A stretch of DNA of 64,000 nt, from the NCBI GenBank assembly GCA_900752195.1, contig CAADUJ010000020.1, forward strand, positions 1 to 64,000, in the 5' to 3' direction. The notes beneath the pieces are model-generated. The model searched no databases, was not told the DNA's origin, and saw only the letters and a program-made list of their open reading frames with translations. Source of the stretch: an uncultured Negativicutes bacterium (GTDB lineage: Bacteria; Bacillota; Negativicutes; Veillonellales; Megasphaeraceae). Of the stretch, positions 41,368 through 49,094 are shown in pieces. A program made the position numbers and the translations under genes. How positions within the stretch are numbered: the stretch's first letter is position 1; every line of letters begins with the position of its first letter.

Positions 41368-41742
41368 GTGAAGTTTGCAGCAATAATCCTTGCAATCGCC
41401 GTGCTTATGATGATAGGTACTGGTTGTGATAATTCACAAGCCGTCTACAAAGAACCATCGGCTGGTGCTTATGGGACTAAGACTACTGTTGAGAAGAAGG
41501 AGAATGCCGTGGAAGAACATTTTACGAAATCGACAACTATTGATGATGTGGTTCATGACCCTGTGTTTTCGTCATATGGCAGATTGCTATTTCCCGTACA
41601 AGATGGATATTGGAGCGGGAGGACGTTATAAGACCTTCGGTTCATTTGGTATAACCACATAAATCCTGATGCGACAGTAGCCGTTGTCAATACGCTTTGG
41701 ACACGGGCTCACCAAAAGGAGACGGTTTTTTACAATATATAG
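41368..41742 (+). pseudogene. Alpha/beta-hydrolase lipoprotein, truncated remnant
   Basis: It starts at GTG 41368 after AAAGGAGG and encodes a lipoprotein signal (AIILAIAVLMMIGTGC, lipobox Cys). The following TIDDVVHDPVFSSYGRLLFPV is typical of a Firmicutes esterase-like lipoprotein family of about 400 residues. A TAA stops it at 41629-41631, yet the same frame continues with family-like sequence (DLRFIWYNHINPDATVAVVN, ETVFYNI) up to TAG 41740. The catalytic part is missing, and the end overlaps the convergent radical-SAM gene. It therefore has both a nonsense mutation and loss of the 3' half. Confidence 0.82.
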
Positions 41743-42550
41743 CCTAGTTTCCCTAAAATTTCATCCTTATCTTCAGGAAGTTTTACTTCGAACTGGACAC
41801 TACTCGTAGATGTGCCAGAGTTGATGGTAATAGGGATTTGCAATTCCTTGATGAGCGTGTGTATTTCTTCGATGCGTTCCTTTTCAGTCGCTTCGGTCCA
41901 AAGGCCGTCTTTCATCTGTTTATAAAGCTTAGTTCCAGGAAGCACAGATACATTGGTTAACATCATATAGTAGGGATAAATCTGATTAAAAATAGCAGCC
42001 GATTTTTTTGCACTTTTCACAAGGTTCCCTTTGCCGGCCAGGCCACCAAGATAAATCATGCGATACGTAATGCCGGCTTCATCCATTTTCCTACCTGCAT
42101 CGAGAATATCTTGAGCCGTATACCCTTTGTTGACGAACTGAAGAACTTCGTCATCGCCTGTTTCAATGCCAATCATGATTTCATCTAAACCGTGTTCTTT
42201 AATGCGCTTGATATCATCAACGGTTTTGTTTTTAAAATCGGATATTGTAGCGTACGTAGAAATGCGAGCGTCAGGATAGTACTTTTTCATCAAATCCCAG
42301 ACAGCAATCTGTTTTTCTGTACTTAATACAAATGGATTGCCTCCAGAGGCCCAGATATCCTTGGCATCTGGCCATTGTTGTTTGGCTTCTTTTAAATCTT
42401 CTTTTATCTGCGATAGAGGAGCAACCATGAAGGGCGTATCCTTATAAAAATTACAGAACGTGCAGGCGTTGTGAGAACATCCTGCTGTCACTTCAATAAA
42501 TAAGCTATAGGCATCCGTTTGTGACGGATAATAGGGCCGTGAAAATGCAT
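41730..42550 (-). pseudogene. Radical SAM protein with a frameshift at its start
   Basis: The open frame from GTG 42491 encodes 253 residues with the radical-SAM motif GCSHNACTFCNFYKD (CxxxxCxxC, as in this family) and the SAM-domain strands DEIMIGIETGDDE and YRMIYLGGL. Upstream, the same frame still encodes the expected N-terminus (RPYYPSQTDAYSLFIEV) but reaches a TAG. The real ribosome site (GGAGGAG) and ATG at 42550 are one base out of frame and give only 20 codons. A single-base loss near 42545-42549 explains this. If GTG 42491 is used, a protein lacking the first beta strand could be made. It lies downstream of arsR. Confidence 0.75.
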
Positions 42551-42646
42551 ACTATGCTCCTCCTAAAATAGTTTAATAATTCTAAATTTCTAAAAATATA
42601 GATATATGTAAGCGGAAAGAATGGCAGGACAAGCCTGCCACAGGAG

Positions 42647-42961
42647 TCAAAGTTCTGTCTGAATGAACTTTGACAATTTTTGGATTGTGTCTTCATTACG
42701 GCGGTAATACGTCCACTTGCCACAGCGCTTGGATTCCAGGAGACCAGCTCGCTGTAACATATCTAAATAGCTTGAAATCGTTGACTGAGAAATTTTTGCT
42801 TTGTCGCAAATAGAGCCAACACAGGCACTGTTATCAAATGAATCTCCTTCCGGTATATGGAGCCCTTGGGGAGGGAAGTTATCCTCCGGATGTTTCAGCC
42901 ATTTTAGAATATTCAGCCGCGTTTCGTTTGCAAGTGCTTTAAATATATCTATTTCGTTCAT
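42647..42961 (-). CDS. ArsR-family transcriptional regulator
   Basis: A 104-residue winged-helix regulator: FKALANETRLNILKWL (helices 1-2), then a short insert, CVGSICDKAKISQSTISSYLDMLQRAGLLESKR (recognition helix, quoted in part) and KWTYYRRNED (wing). ArsR proteins are usually repressors released by metals or redox signals. Cys47 and Cys52 could be sensors, but the classical CVC motif is absent. The gene probably controls the downstream radical-SAM gene. Its promoter places the start of transcription at or next to the ATG, so the message appears leaderless; no ribosome site is present. Confidence 0.9.
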   Translation of the reverse strand: MNEIDIFKALANETRLNILKWLKHPEDNFPPQGLHIPEGDSFDNSACVGSICDKAKISQSTISSYLDMLQRAGLLESKRCGKWTYYRRNEDTIQKLSKFIQTEL

Positions 42962-42967
42962 GGCTCT

Positions 42968-42995
42968 ATTATATCGAAAATTACAGATATGTCAA
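42968..42995 (-). promoter_or_regulatory. arsR promoter (leaderless layout)
   Basis: Read leftwards: TTGACA (42995-42990), a 16-base spacer and TATAAT (42973-42968), only six bases before the arsR ATG at 42961. The predicted transcription start coincides with the start codon. Confidence 0.75.
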
Positions 42996-43096
42996 TGTAA
43001 AAGTAGGAGATACTTTTTCTTTGTGCCGTCACGATGATCTGCTAGTTTCAGATACTGCGAGATTACCGGAACGGTCTGGGTGATAGAACGGAGAGA

Positions 43097-43146
43097 CTAA
43101 AACGCTGAGATGAACAAGGGGTGTCCCTGTCTGGCTCAGCGTTTTT
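43097..43146. terminator. Hairpin terminator after the PH-domain gene
   Basis: AAAACGCTGAG and CTCAGCGTTTT are exact complements around a loop of about 28 bases, with a T-run on each strand. It ends the minus-strand PH-domain gene. Confidence 0.75.
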
Positions 43147-43157
43147 GTGTAGAACCA

Positions 43158-43541
43158 TTACTGGATGTGTTTGGCAATGATAGAGAGGAAAGCCTTGATG
43201 TCGATGATGCCGTTGTTGAAATAGAACGTGATCATGTCGATAGAAGGTGTCCAGATGCAGAATTCAATCTGGTCTTCATCTTCTTCGGCAAGTTCTACAG
43301 AAAAGGCGGTCATTTTGCTGTACGGCAGGATGAGGGCTGCTTTATGACGGCCCGTAAAGGCTTCGATGCGGATGGCAATGAGTTTTCGTTCCGTTACAGC
43401 TAAGACGTAGCGGGAGGACATGAATTCCATCAATACCTGTTCGCCTTCAATAAGAAGATTTTTATAGAGGTCTTTCTTGAATCCAACGTCATTTTTTTGT
43501 GTCAACGTAAACTTTTTTTCATGTTTTTCGTCAAAGAACAT
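43158..43541 (-). CDS. Bacterial PH-domain protein (bPH_1-like)
   Basis: A 127-residue cytoplasmic protein resembling the bacterial pleckstrin-homology domain family PF08000, by its overall pattern: an N-terminal helix, then beta strands YKNLLIEGEQVLMEF, YVLAVTERKLIAIRIE and HKAALILPYSKMTAFSVE, then a final helix. It lacks signal peptide and membrane segments. Function of such proteins is generally unknown. AAGGAGGATATC precedes the ATG. It is an intact gene within the decaying region. Confidence 0.75.
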   Translation of the reverse strand: MFFDEKHEKKFTLTQKNDVGFKKDLYKNLLIEGEQVLMEFMSSRYVLAVTERKLIAIRIEAFTGRHKAALILPYSKMTAFSVELAEEDEDQIEFCIWTPSIDMITFYFNNGIIDIKAFLSIIAKHIQ

Positions 43542-43686
43542 ATAGATATCCTCCTTTTGTGCTATCCAGGGTTGCTATGATTTATGTATACAATATCGTA
43601 TCACATTGATAATATATTTTCCCTGTATTTAATAGTATAATATACATGACAGGCTATAGGGAAGAGAAAAGAAGCGTTTTTCTTTT

Positions 43687-43980
43687 TTGTGTAACAAATA
43701 TTTTTATAAATATAACATTTTGGTAAAGACATTTATTGGTATGGGTGCAATTTTGTTCAGCTATAGCCGAATCGGTTCTCAATGCATCGTTGGTGGAGAA
43801 ACCTTGGTAACACAACGCAAGGTCATCCCTGATAAATCTATGGTCTATGGCAATCCATTTCAAATTGTCTGCTCATTGCGACAGAATGAAATCGATGGTG
43901 TGTATCACGATGTATTAGAATATCGTGATTTGGGCAGGGAATATAAAAAGTTGCAAGAAATGATGAATCAAGAGGAATAA
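43687..43980 (+). pseudogene. Hexapeptide-repeat (gamma carbonic anhydrase-like) 3' remnant
   Basis: Only the C-terminal part of the left-handed beta-helix family is present: FIGMGAILFSYSRIGSQCIVG, then VTQRKVIPDKSMVYGNPFQIV and a terminal helix region (YKKLQEMMNQEE). The N-terminal half with the metal-ligand histidines is missing, and the bases upstream (43580-43700) are AT-rich and non-coding. No ribosome site precedes any start codon. Complete YrdA/PaaY-like proteins are about 170-200 residues. It is a 5'-deleted gene just upstream of the alcohol dehydrogenase. Confidence 0.78.
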
Positions 43981-44000
43981 GAAGAGAGGATGTGCTGCTG

Positions 44001-45092
44001 ATGTTTATGTATGAAATGCCGACGCGGCTCTATTTTGGAAAAAAATGTATGGAAGAAGCCAAGGATGTGTGGTCGCAGATAGGTAAAAAAGCCCTTATTG
44101 TGACGGGACGCCATTCGGCAAAGGTAAATGGTTCGCAAGAAGCCGTTACGTCGTCATTGGAGCAGTGTGGTGTTAGTTGGATCCTGTTTGATGAAGTCGA
44201 AAATAATCCGTCTATTGATACGGTACGGCGCGCTGCAGCTCTTGGCAAGACTGAACAAGTCGATTTTGTTGTTGGCATTGGTGGTGGATCCCCTATGGAT
44301 GCGGCAAAAGTCATCGCCCTTCTCTGTACGAATGAGTTAGATGATAGAACCCTCTTTACAGGACCTTATGAAAAACCCCTACCTATTGTTACCGTTGCTA
44401 CGACGGCGGGAACGGGGAGCGAAGTGACAAAGGTTGCTGTCCTTACCAATCCACATGTAGGAACGAAACAATCTGTCAACACACCGCTCATTTTTCCGAC
44501 CGTATCATTCTGCGACCCTTCGTTTACATACAGCGTCAATCCTACGGTTACTGTGGATACGGCTGTAGATGCCTTATCCCATGCCATAGAAGGGTACCTA
44601 TCAAAAAAATCGACACCTATCAGTGATGTCTGGGCAGAAGAAGCAATGCGTTTTGTAGGTATCCATTTGGAAAATCTTGATGGACACCTATCAGAAGAGG
44701 CCCGGGAAGACCTTATGTATGGATCTACTCTGGCCGGCATGACGATTGCGCAAACGGGGACGACTTTGGTTCATTCCATGGGGTATGAACTGACTTATTA
44801 TAAGGGCTATAGCCATGGCAGGGCAAATGGCATGCTTCTTCCGGGGTATATGAAGCTTATAAGTGAAACTATGCCCGATAAGGTAGAGAAAATCTGGGAT
44901 ATACTGAATCTTTCAGGACTCGATGATTTTTCAGCTCTCCTCAGATATACCATGCCAGATCGGATTGTTTTATCAGAAGAAGAAATTCAACACTACGTTA
45001 GTATTGTTATGCTTACAGGCGGGAAAGCATCGACTTCTTATGAGGTGACTGAAGATGTGGTGGCCCGGTTATATCGGAAATTGGCAGAGTAG
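44001..45092 (+). CDS. Iron-containing alcohol dehydrogenase
   Basis: A 363-residue group III (Fe-dependent) alcohol dehydrogenase that would reduce aldehydes such as butyraldehyde with NAD(P)H. The nucleotide segment VGIGGGSPMDAAKVIA lies near 90-105, followed by TTAGTGSEVTK. The metal ligands are in DALSHAIEGY and HSMGYELTYYKGYSHGRANG. ATG 44001 is preferred (AGAGAGG 11 bases upstream); GTG 43992 would leave too little spacing. Substrate cannot be decided; the genus makes C4-C6 acids, and similar enzymes are butanol dehydrogenases. Confidence 0.9.
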   Translation: MFMYEMPTRLYFGKKCMEEAKDVWSQIGKKALIVTGRHSAKVNGSQEAVTSSLEQCGVSWILFDEVENNPSIDTVRRAAALGKTEQVDFVVGIGGGSPMDAAKVIALLCTNELDDRTLFTGPYEKPLPIVTVATTAGTGSEVTKVAVLTNPHVGTKQSVNTPLIFPTVSFCDPSFTYSVNPTVTVDTAVDALSHAIEGYLSKKSTPISDVWAEEAMRFVGIHLENLDGHLSEEAREDLMYGSTLAGMTIAQTGTTLVHSMGYELTYYKGYSHGRANGMLLPGYMKLISETMPDKVEKIWDILNLSGLDDFSALLRYTMPDRIVLSEEEIQHYVSIVMLTGGKASTSYEVTEDVVARLYRKLAE

Positions 45093-45492
45093 ACATGTTT
45101 GCTTATGCGTTTTTATCATGCATAAACGTGCATATTAGAAAAAACGATGTATGCGATATAATAAAATGATAGTCATAGAGAGTGCATAAAGTATGTGATT
45201 AATGGAACATATCGGCCCTTTTTCACGTAAAAGTGGATAAATTTATATGTCCTGTTTGAGCCTTGTAAAGGCTGATTCTATACCTTTATTTCATACACTG
45301 AGAAATATGTGAATAAATAGTCTACAAAATGAAAATTATGTGATATAATGAACGTAGATTGATAAAGAATTGTCATACTTTCTTGATTTATACAGCGTGG
45401 AGGATACCGATATGCTGTGTGATGTATTTTAAAGACCCAAATGACATAGTCTATTTATGGCTATGACTTTTATTTAAAAGGAGAGATGCAAA
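45093..45492 (+). promoter_or_regulatory. Control region of the acyl-CoA dehydrogenase gene
   Basis: A 400-base AT-rich gap without a normal gene. TATGTGA(T/A)...AAT occurs three times on this strand: 45192-45203, 45306-45318 and 45337-45349. The last two are 31 bp apart, and the last contains a TATAAT (45344-45349), so it may be a regulator site over the promoter. A 6-codon frame (ATG 45412 to TAA 45432) has GGAGG eight bases upstream and could be a leader peptide. A small CATAG/CTATG hairpin follows near 45445-45465, before the AAAAGGAG of the main gene. Confidence 0.5.
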
Positions 45493-46710
45493 ATGGGTTA
45501 TATTTTGGACAAAGACTCGATGGACCTCGTAAAATTGGCAAAGGACTTTGCTGAAAACAAAGTTAAACCGTTAGTTGCGGAATTGGATCGCGCTGAAAAA
45601 TGCGATCCTAACGACCCGAACGACGAAGCTGGCCAGAAATTAAAAGCATTATATGAAGAAGCTGTTAATATCGGTTTCTGCAGCCTCGAAATTCCGGAAG
45701 AATACGGTGGCATGGGTCAGGATTACTACACGGTAGCAGCTGTATACGAAGAACTTTCCAAAGTTGACGCTGGTTTCGCAACGGCTGTTGCTGCTTCTGG
45801 TCTCGGCTTGAAACCTGTTCTGCAGCACGGCACGGATGCCCAGAAACAGTTATATGCTGATTATCTGAGCGGCGAAAAACAGAGCGGCGAAGGCATGAGC
45901 GGTTTCTGCGCATTCTGCTTAACAGAACCGAATGCTGGTTCTGATGCTGCTGCTGGCACGACTGTAGCTGTTAAGAAGGGTGACGAATACATCCTCAATG
46001 GTACGAAATGCTTCATCACCAACGGCGGTGTTGCTTCCGTTTACACTGTATTTGCTATTACAGATAAATCCAAAGGCGTTAAGGGTATTTCCGCTTTCAT
46101 CGTAGAACGCGATCGTGAAGGCGTTTCTATTGGCGCTGAAGAAGATAAGATGGGTATCCGTCTCTCCAACACGACAGAAGTTATCTTCCAGGACGTTCAT
46201 ATTCCTGCTGACCACCTCCTTGGCGAAGAAGGCAAGGGCTTCGTATATGCTATGCAGACGTTAGACCTCGCTCGTCCGATGATTGGCGCTTTGGCAGTTG
46301 GTATCGCACAGCGCGGTATTGATGAAGCTGTTAAATATGCTCATGAACGTGTAACGTTCGGCAAACCTATCATCAAACATGAAGCTATCGCTTTCAAACT
46401 TGCTGATATGGACATCATGACCGAAGTTGGCCGTTCCTCTATCAAGAACTTCCTCGATACGTACTATTCTGAAAAGAATGGCTTCGGCAAACGCAACTAC
46501 ACTCGTGAAGCAGCTATTTGTAAATGTTTCTGCGGCGATATGTGCGTACAGGTAGCTCTCGATGCTATCCAGATTCTTGGTGGTTTCGGTTACAGCCGCG
46601 AATATCCGGTTGAAAAACTCGTTCGTGATGCAAAAATCATGCAGATTTACGAAGGCACTAATGAAGTACAGAGAATCGTTATCTCTGGTTTCCTCGCAGC
46701 TAGAAAATAA
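45493..46710 (+). CDS. Acyl-CoA dehydrogenase
   Basis: A 405-residue FAD acyl-CoA dehydrogenase for short/medium-chain acyl-CoA oxidation or, with electron-transfer flavoprotein, butyryl-CoA formation. FAD/substrate segments FCLTEPNAGSDAA and GTKCFITNGG are present, and QIYEGTNEVQR carries the usual catalytic Glu. Conserved IQILGGFGYSREYPVE is also seen. It is distinct from the 383-residue M. elsdenii butyryl-CoA dehydrogenase as I recall it: a longer N-terminus, a Cys-rich insert (GFCAFC) and an extra stretch around GFGKRNYT. Codon choice suggests high expression. It is monocistronic with AAAAGGAG and a strong terminator. Confidence 0.93.
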   Translation: MGYILDKDSMDLVKLAKDFAENKVKPLVAELDRAEKCDPNDPNDEAGQKLKALYEEAVNIGFCSLEIPEEYGGMGQDYYTVAAVYEELSKVDAGFATAVAASGLGLKPVLQHGTDAQKQLYADYLSGEKQSGEGMSGFCAFCLTEPNAGSDAAAGTTVAVKKGDEYILNGTKCFITNGGVASVYTVFAITDKSKGVKGISAFIVERDREGVSIGAEEDKMGIRLSNTTEVIFQDVHIPADHLLGEEGKGFVYAMQTLDLARPMIGALAVGIAQRGIDEAVKYAHERVTFGKPIIKHEAIAFKLADMDIMTEVGRSSIKNFLDTYYSEKNGFGKRNYTREAAICKCFCGDMCVQVALDAIQILGGFGYSREYPVEKLVRDAKIMQIYEGTNEVQRIVISGFLAARK

Positions 46711-46742
46711 GTTAGATCCATTGAAAGGCATTGAGTCTTTGG

Positions 46743-46776
46743 GACTGCCGTGCATTGCACGGCAGTCTTTTTTTGT
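46743..46776 (+). terminator. Acyl-CoA dehydrogenase terminator
   Basis: GACTGCCGTGC and GCACGGCAGTC form a perfect 11-bp stem with a minimal loop, followed by seven T. Confidence 0.95.
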
Positions 46777-46858
46777 ATGAACAGAAAAAGTGCTGTTCAA
46801 TCTACGGCTGTGTTGTGGTACAATAATATGAAAACGTATTTTTCCTAAGGAGATAACT

Positions 46859-49051
46859 ATGGCAGAATTACTCGCCCCAGCAGGGTCGCTAGACATCGTG
46901 CGGACCGCTATCGACGCCGGTGCCGATGCAATTTATTTAGGTGGAAAATCCTTTAATGCCCGCAAGTTTGCTCATAATCTGACTGATGAAGAATTGGCGC
47001 GTGCCGTTACGATGGCACACCTTTTCAACGTGAAAGTATATGTAACTGTTAATATTGTCGTTGCCGATATGGAGTGCAATGACCTTGTAGTGTATCTTAC
47101 GATGCTTGACAAGATTGGCGTCGATGGGATTATCGTACAGGATTTAGGTGTTGCAAAAATTGCCAGAGAAAGGGTTCCAAACTTACCCCTTCATGGAAGT
47201 ACGCAAATGGCTGTCGCCGATATAGGTGGCGTCCGTTTTTTGGAACAATTAGGCTTTACGCAAGTTGTCTTGGCGAGAGAACTTCCTATCTCAGAAATCC
47301 GGGCTATTTGCGCACAGGCGAAGGCAGACATTGAAGTATTTATTCATGGCGCATCGTGTATGTCCTATTCGGGACAATGTCTTATGAGCAGCTTTATCGG
47401 TGGACGTAGTGGCAACCGTGGGGCCTGCGCCCAGCCATGCCGTCTTCCATATCAGCTTCTGGAGGGGGATACGCCTGTACAGAAAAAAGAATCCTATCTT
47501 TTGAGTCTCCGCGATTTGAATGCATCCCAGCAGATAGACGCGTTACTAGAAGCAGGGGTAAGCTCCTTTAAAATAGAAGGTCGCATGAAAGGGCAGGGGT
47601 ACGTCCGCTCTGTCGTTAGTGCTTACAGAAGCCTTATAGATAGTCATGATAAAAGTCCGAAGTACCGTACAGACGCTTTGCACGAGGCACAGCGACTCCT
47701 TACGGAGAGCTTTAATCGCTCCTATCAGGATGATTTTCTTTTGGATGATGTAAAGAAAGGTACCCTTACGGGTGCGACTTCGGGAAACTTGATTCCCAAA
47801 ACAGCACAGACAGATCCAGGTCTTGAACGAAAGATTCCTATTTATGGTTATGTCGATGTAACGGAAACTGGTAATCTCCGTCTGGCCTGCTGGGATGAAG
47901 CAGGTCACAGTGTGACAGTTGTTTCAGAGTATGTACCAGAACGTGCAAAAAATCGTCCAGCTACACAAGAATGGACATTTCATCAACTTTCCCGTCTGGG
48001 TGGCACGGTTTTTTCCTTACAAGATGTGTCTTTGTGGGATGAAGGATATATGATTCCGGCAAGCGTCATGAATGCTCTCCGGCGCAAGGCTACTGATGAC
48101 ATGGCAGTGAGTATTCTCGGTGACTATAAACGCCCTAACGCAGGGACGCCTCAGATAACATATAGGAAGGCCCCCGTACAGGATTTGCCGGACTTTGCAC
48201 TTACTGTACGGGTCGATACGATAAAAGGTGTGGAAGCGGCTGCTACGTCAGGTGCCGATAGAGTCATCTTGGGCGGTGAAACGTTTAATCATATAGCTCT
48301 TACAAAAGATGCGTGGAAACGGGCGGGGAACATTGCGAAACAGTACGGTATATCTCTTTGGGCGGCGACACCTCGCATTTTGTGGAACCGTAGCATCCCT
48401 CTGGTACGAAAAGAACTTTCTCAAGCTATAGAAGGAGGCGTTGCAGGCATCTATATCGGGTCCATGGGAGCGTTCACACTCGTTCGTGATATGGCCTTAG
48501 ACGTACCGTTTAGTGCGGATTGGTCTCTTAATATCTTCAATACGCAAAGTCTCAAGGCCTATGAAAACGAGGGATTGGCAGAAATCACTGTTTCGCCAGA
48601 GGCGACACTTAAGCAAATACAGACAATGGCAAAATCGACGGATACGCCCATCGAAGTATTGGGGCAGGGACGGATTGAAATGATGGTGACAGAATTTTGT
48701 CAGCCTTCAGCGCATATTGGCAAGGGCATGAAAAAGGGGTGTCCAGGCATATGTCTCCATCGTTCTCTTTTTTTACGAGATCGTCGGGGCGAACAGTTTC
48801 CTGTTGTAACCGATCAATTTTGTCGCAATCATATTTTAAATAGTAGAGATTTAGATATGGCGCCGTACGTCAAGGATATAAAGCGTGCTGGTGTAAGGCG
48901 GCTTCGTATTGAAGGTCGCGGAAAGAGTCCTGAGTGGATTGCCCGTCAGGTACAGCGGTATCGCTGCATTTGTGACGATGCAGAAACGATGGTTCTCGGC
49001 AAGGAGAATCAGACCGTTACACGAGGCCATTTCTTCCATGGTATCCTATGA
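46859..49051 (+). CDS. U32-family peptidase / RNA- or cofactor-modifying type protein
   Basis: A 730-residue protein of the peptidase U32 family, double-length form. The N-terminal TIM-barrel start ELLAPAGSLDIVRTAIDAGADAIY and the U32 signature EVFIHGASCMSYSGQCLMSS followed by NRGACAQPCR (four-cysteine cluster region) are present. The C-terminal half resembles a second, more divergent domain (DUF3656-like). Family members have been described as collagenase-like peptidases and, more recently, as tRNA/rRNA hydroxylation or ubiquinone hydroxylation factors. The role here is not decided. AAGGAG precedes the ATG. Confidence 0.88.
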   Translation: MAELLAPAGSLDIVRTAIDAGADAIYLGGKSFNARKFAHNLTDEELARAVTMAHLFNVKVYVTVNIVVADMECNDLVVYLTMLDKIGVDGIIVQDLGVAKIARERVPNLPLHGSTQMAVADIGGVRFLEQLGFTQVVLARELPISEIRAICAQAKADIEVFIHGASCMSYSGQCLMSSFIGGRSGNRGACAQPCRLPYQLLEGDTPVQKKESYLLSLRDLNASQQIDALLEAGVSSFKIEGRMKGQGYVRSVVSAYRSLIDSHDKSPKYRTDALHEAQRLLTESFNRSYQDDFLLDDVKKGTLTGATSGNLIPKTAQTDPGLERKIPIYGYVDVTETGNLRLACWDEAGHSVTVVSEYVPERAKNRPATQEWTFHQLSRLGGTVFSLQDVSLWDEGYMIPASVMNALRRKATDDMAVSILGDYKRPNAGTPQITYRKAPVQDLPDFALTVRVDTIKGVEAAATSGADRVILGGETFNHIALTKDAWKRAGNIAKQYGISLWAATPRILWNRSIPLVRKELSQAIEGGVAGIYIGSMGAFTLVRDMALDVPFSADWSLNIFNTQSLKAYENEGLAEITVSPEATLKQIQTMAKSTDTPIEVLGQGRIEMMVTEFCQPSAHIGKGMKKGCPGICLHRSLFLRDRRGEQFPVVTDQFCRNHILNSRDLDMAPYVKDIKRAGVRRLRIEGRGKSPEWIARQVQRYRCICDDAETMVLGKENQTVTRGHFFHGIL

Positions 49052-49094
49052 AGATGGGACGATATGTTTCCAGTGGTAAGGAGTTATAGCAGGT

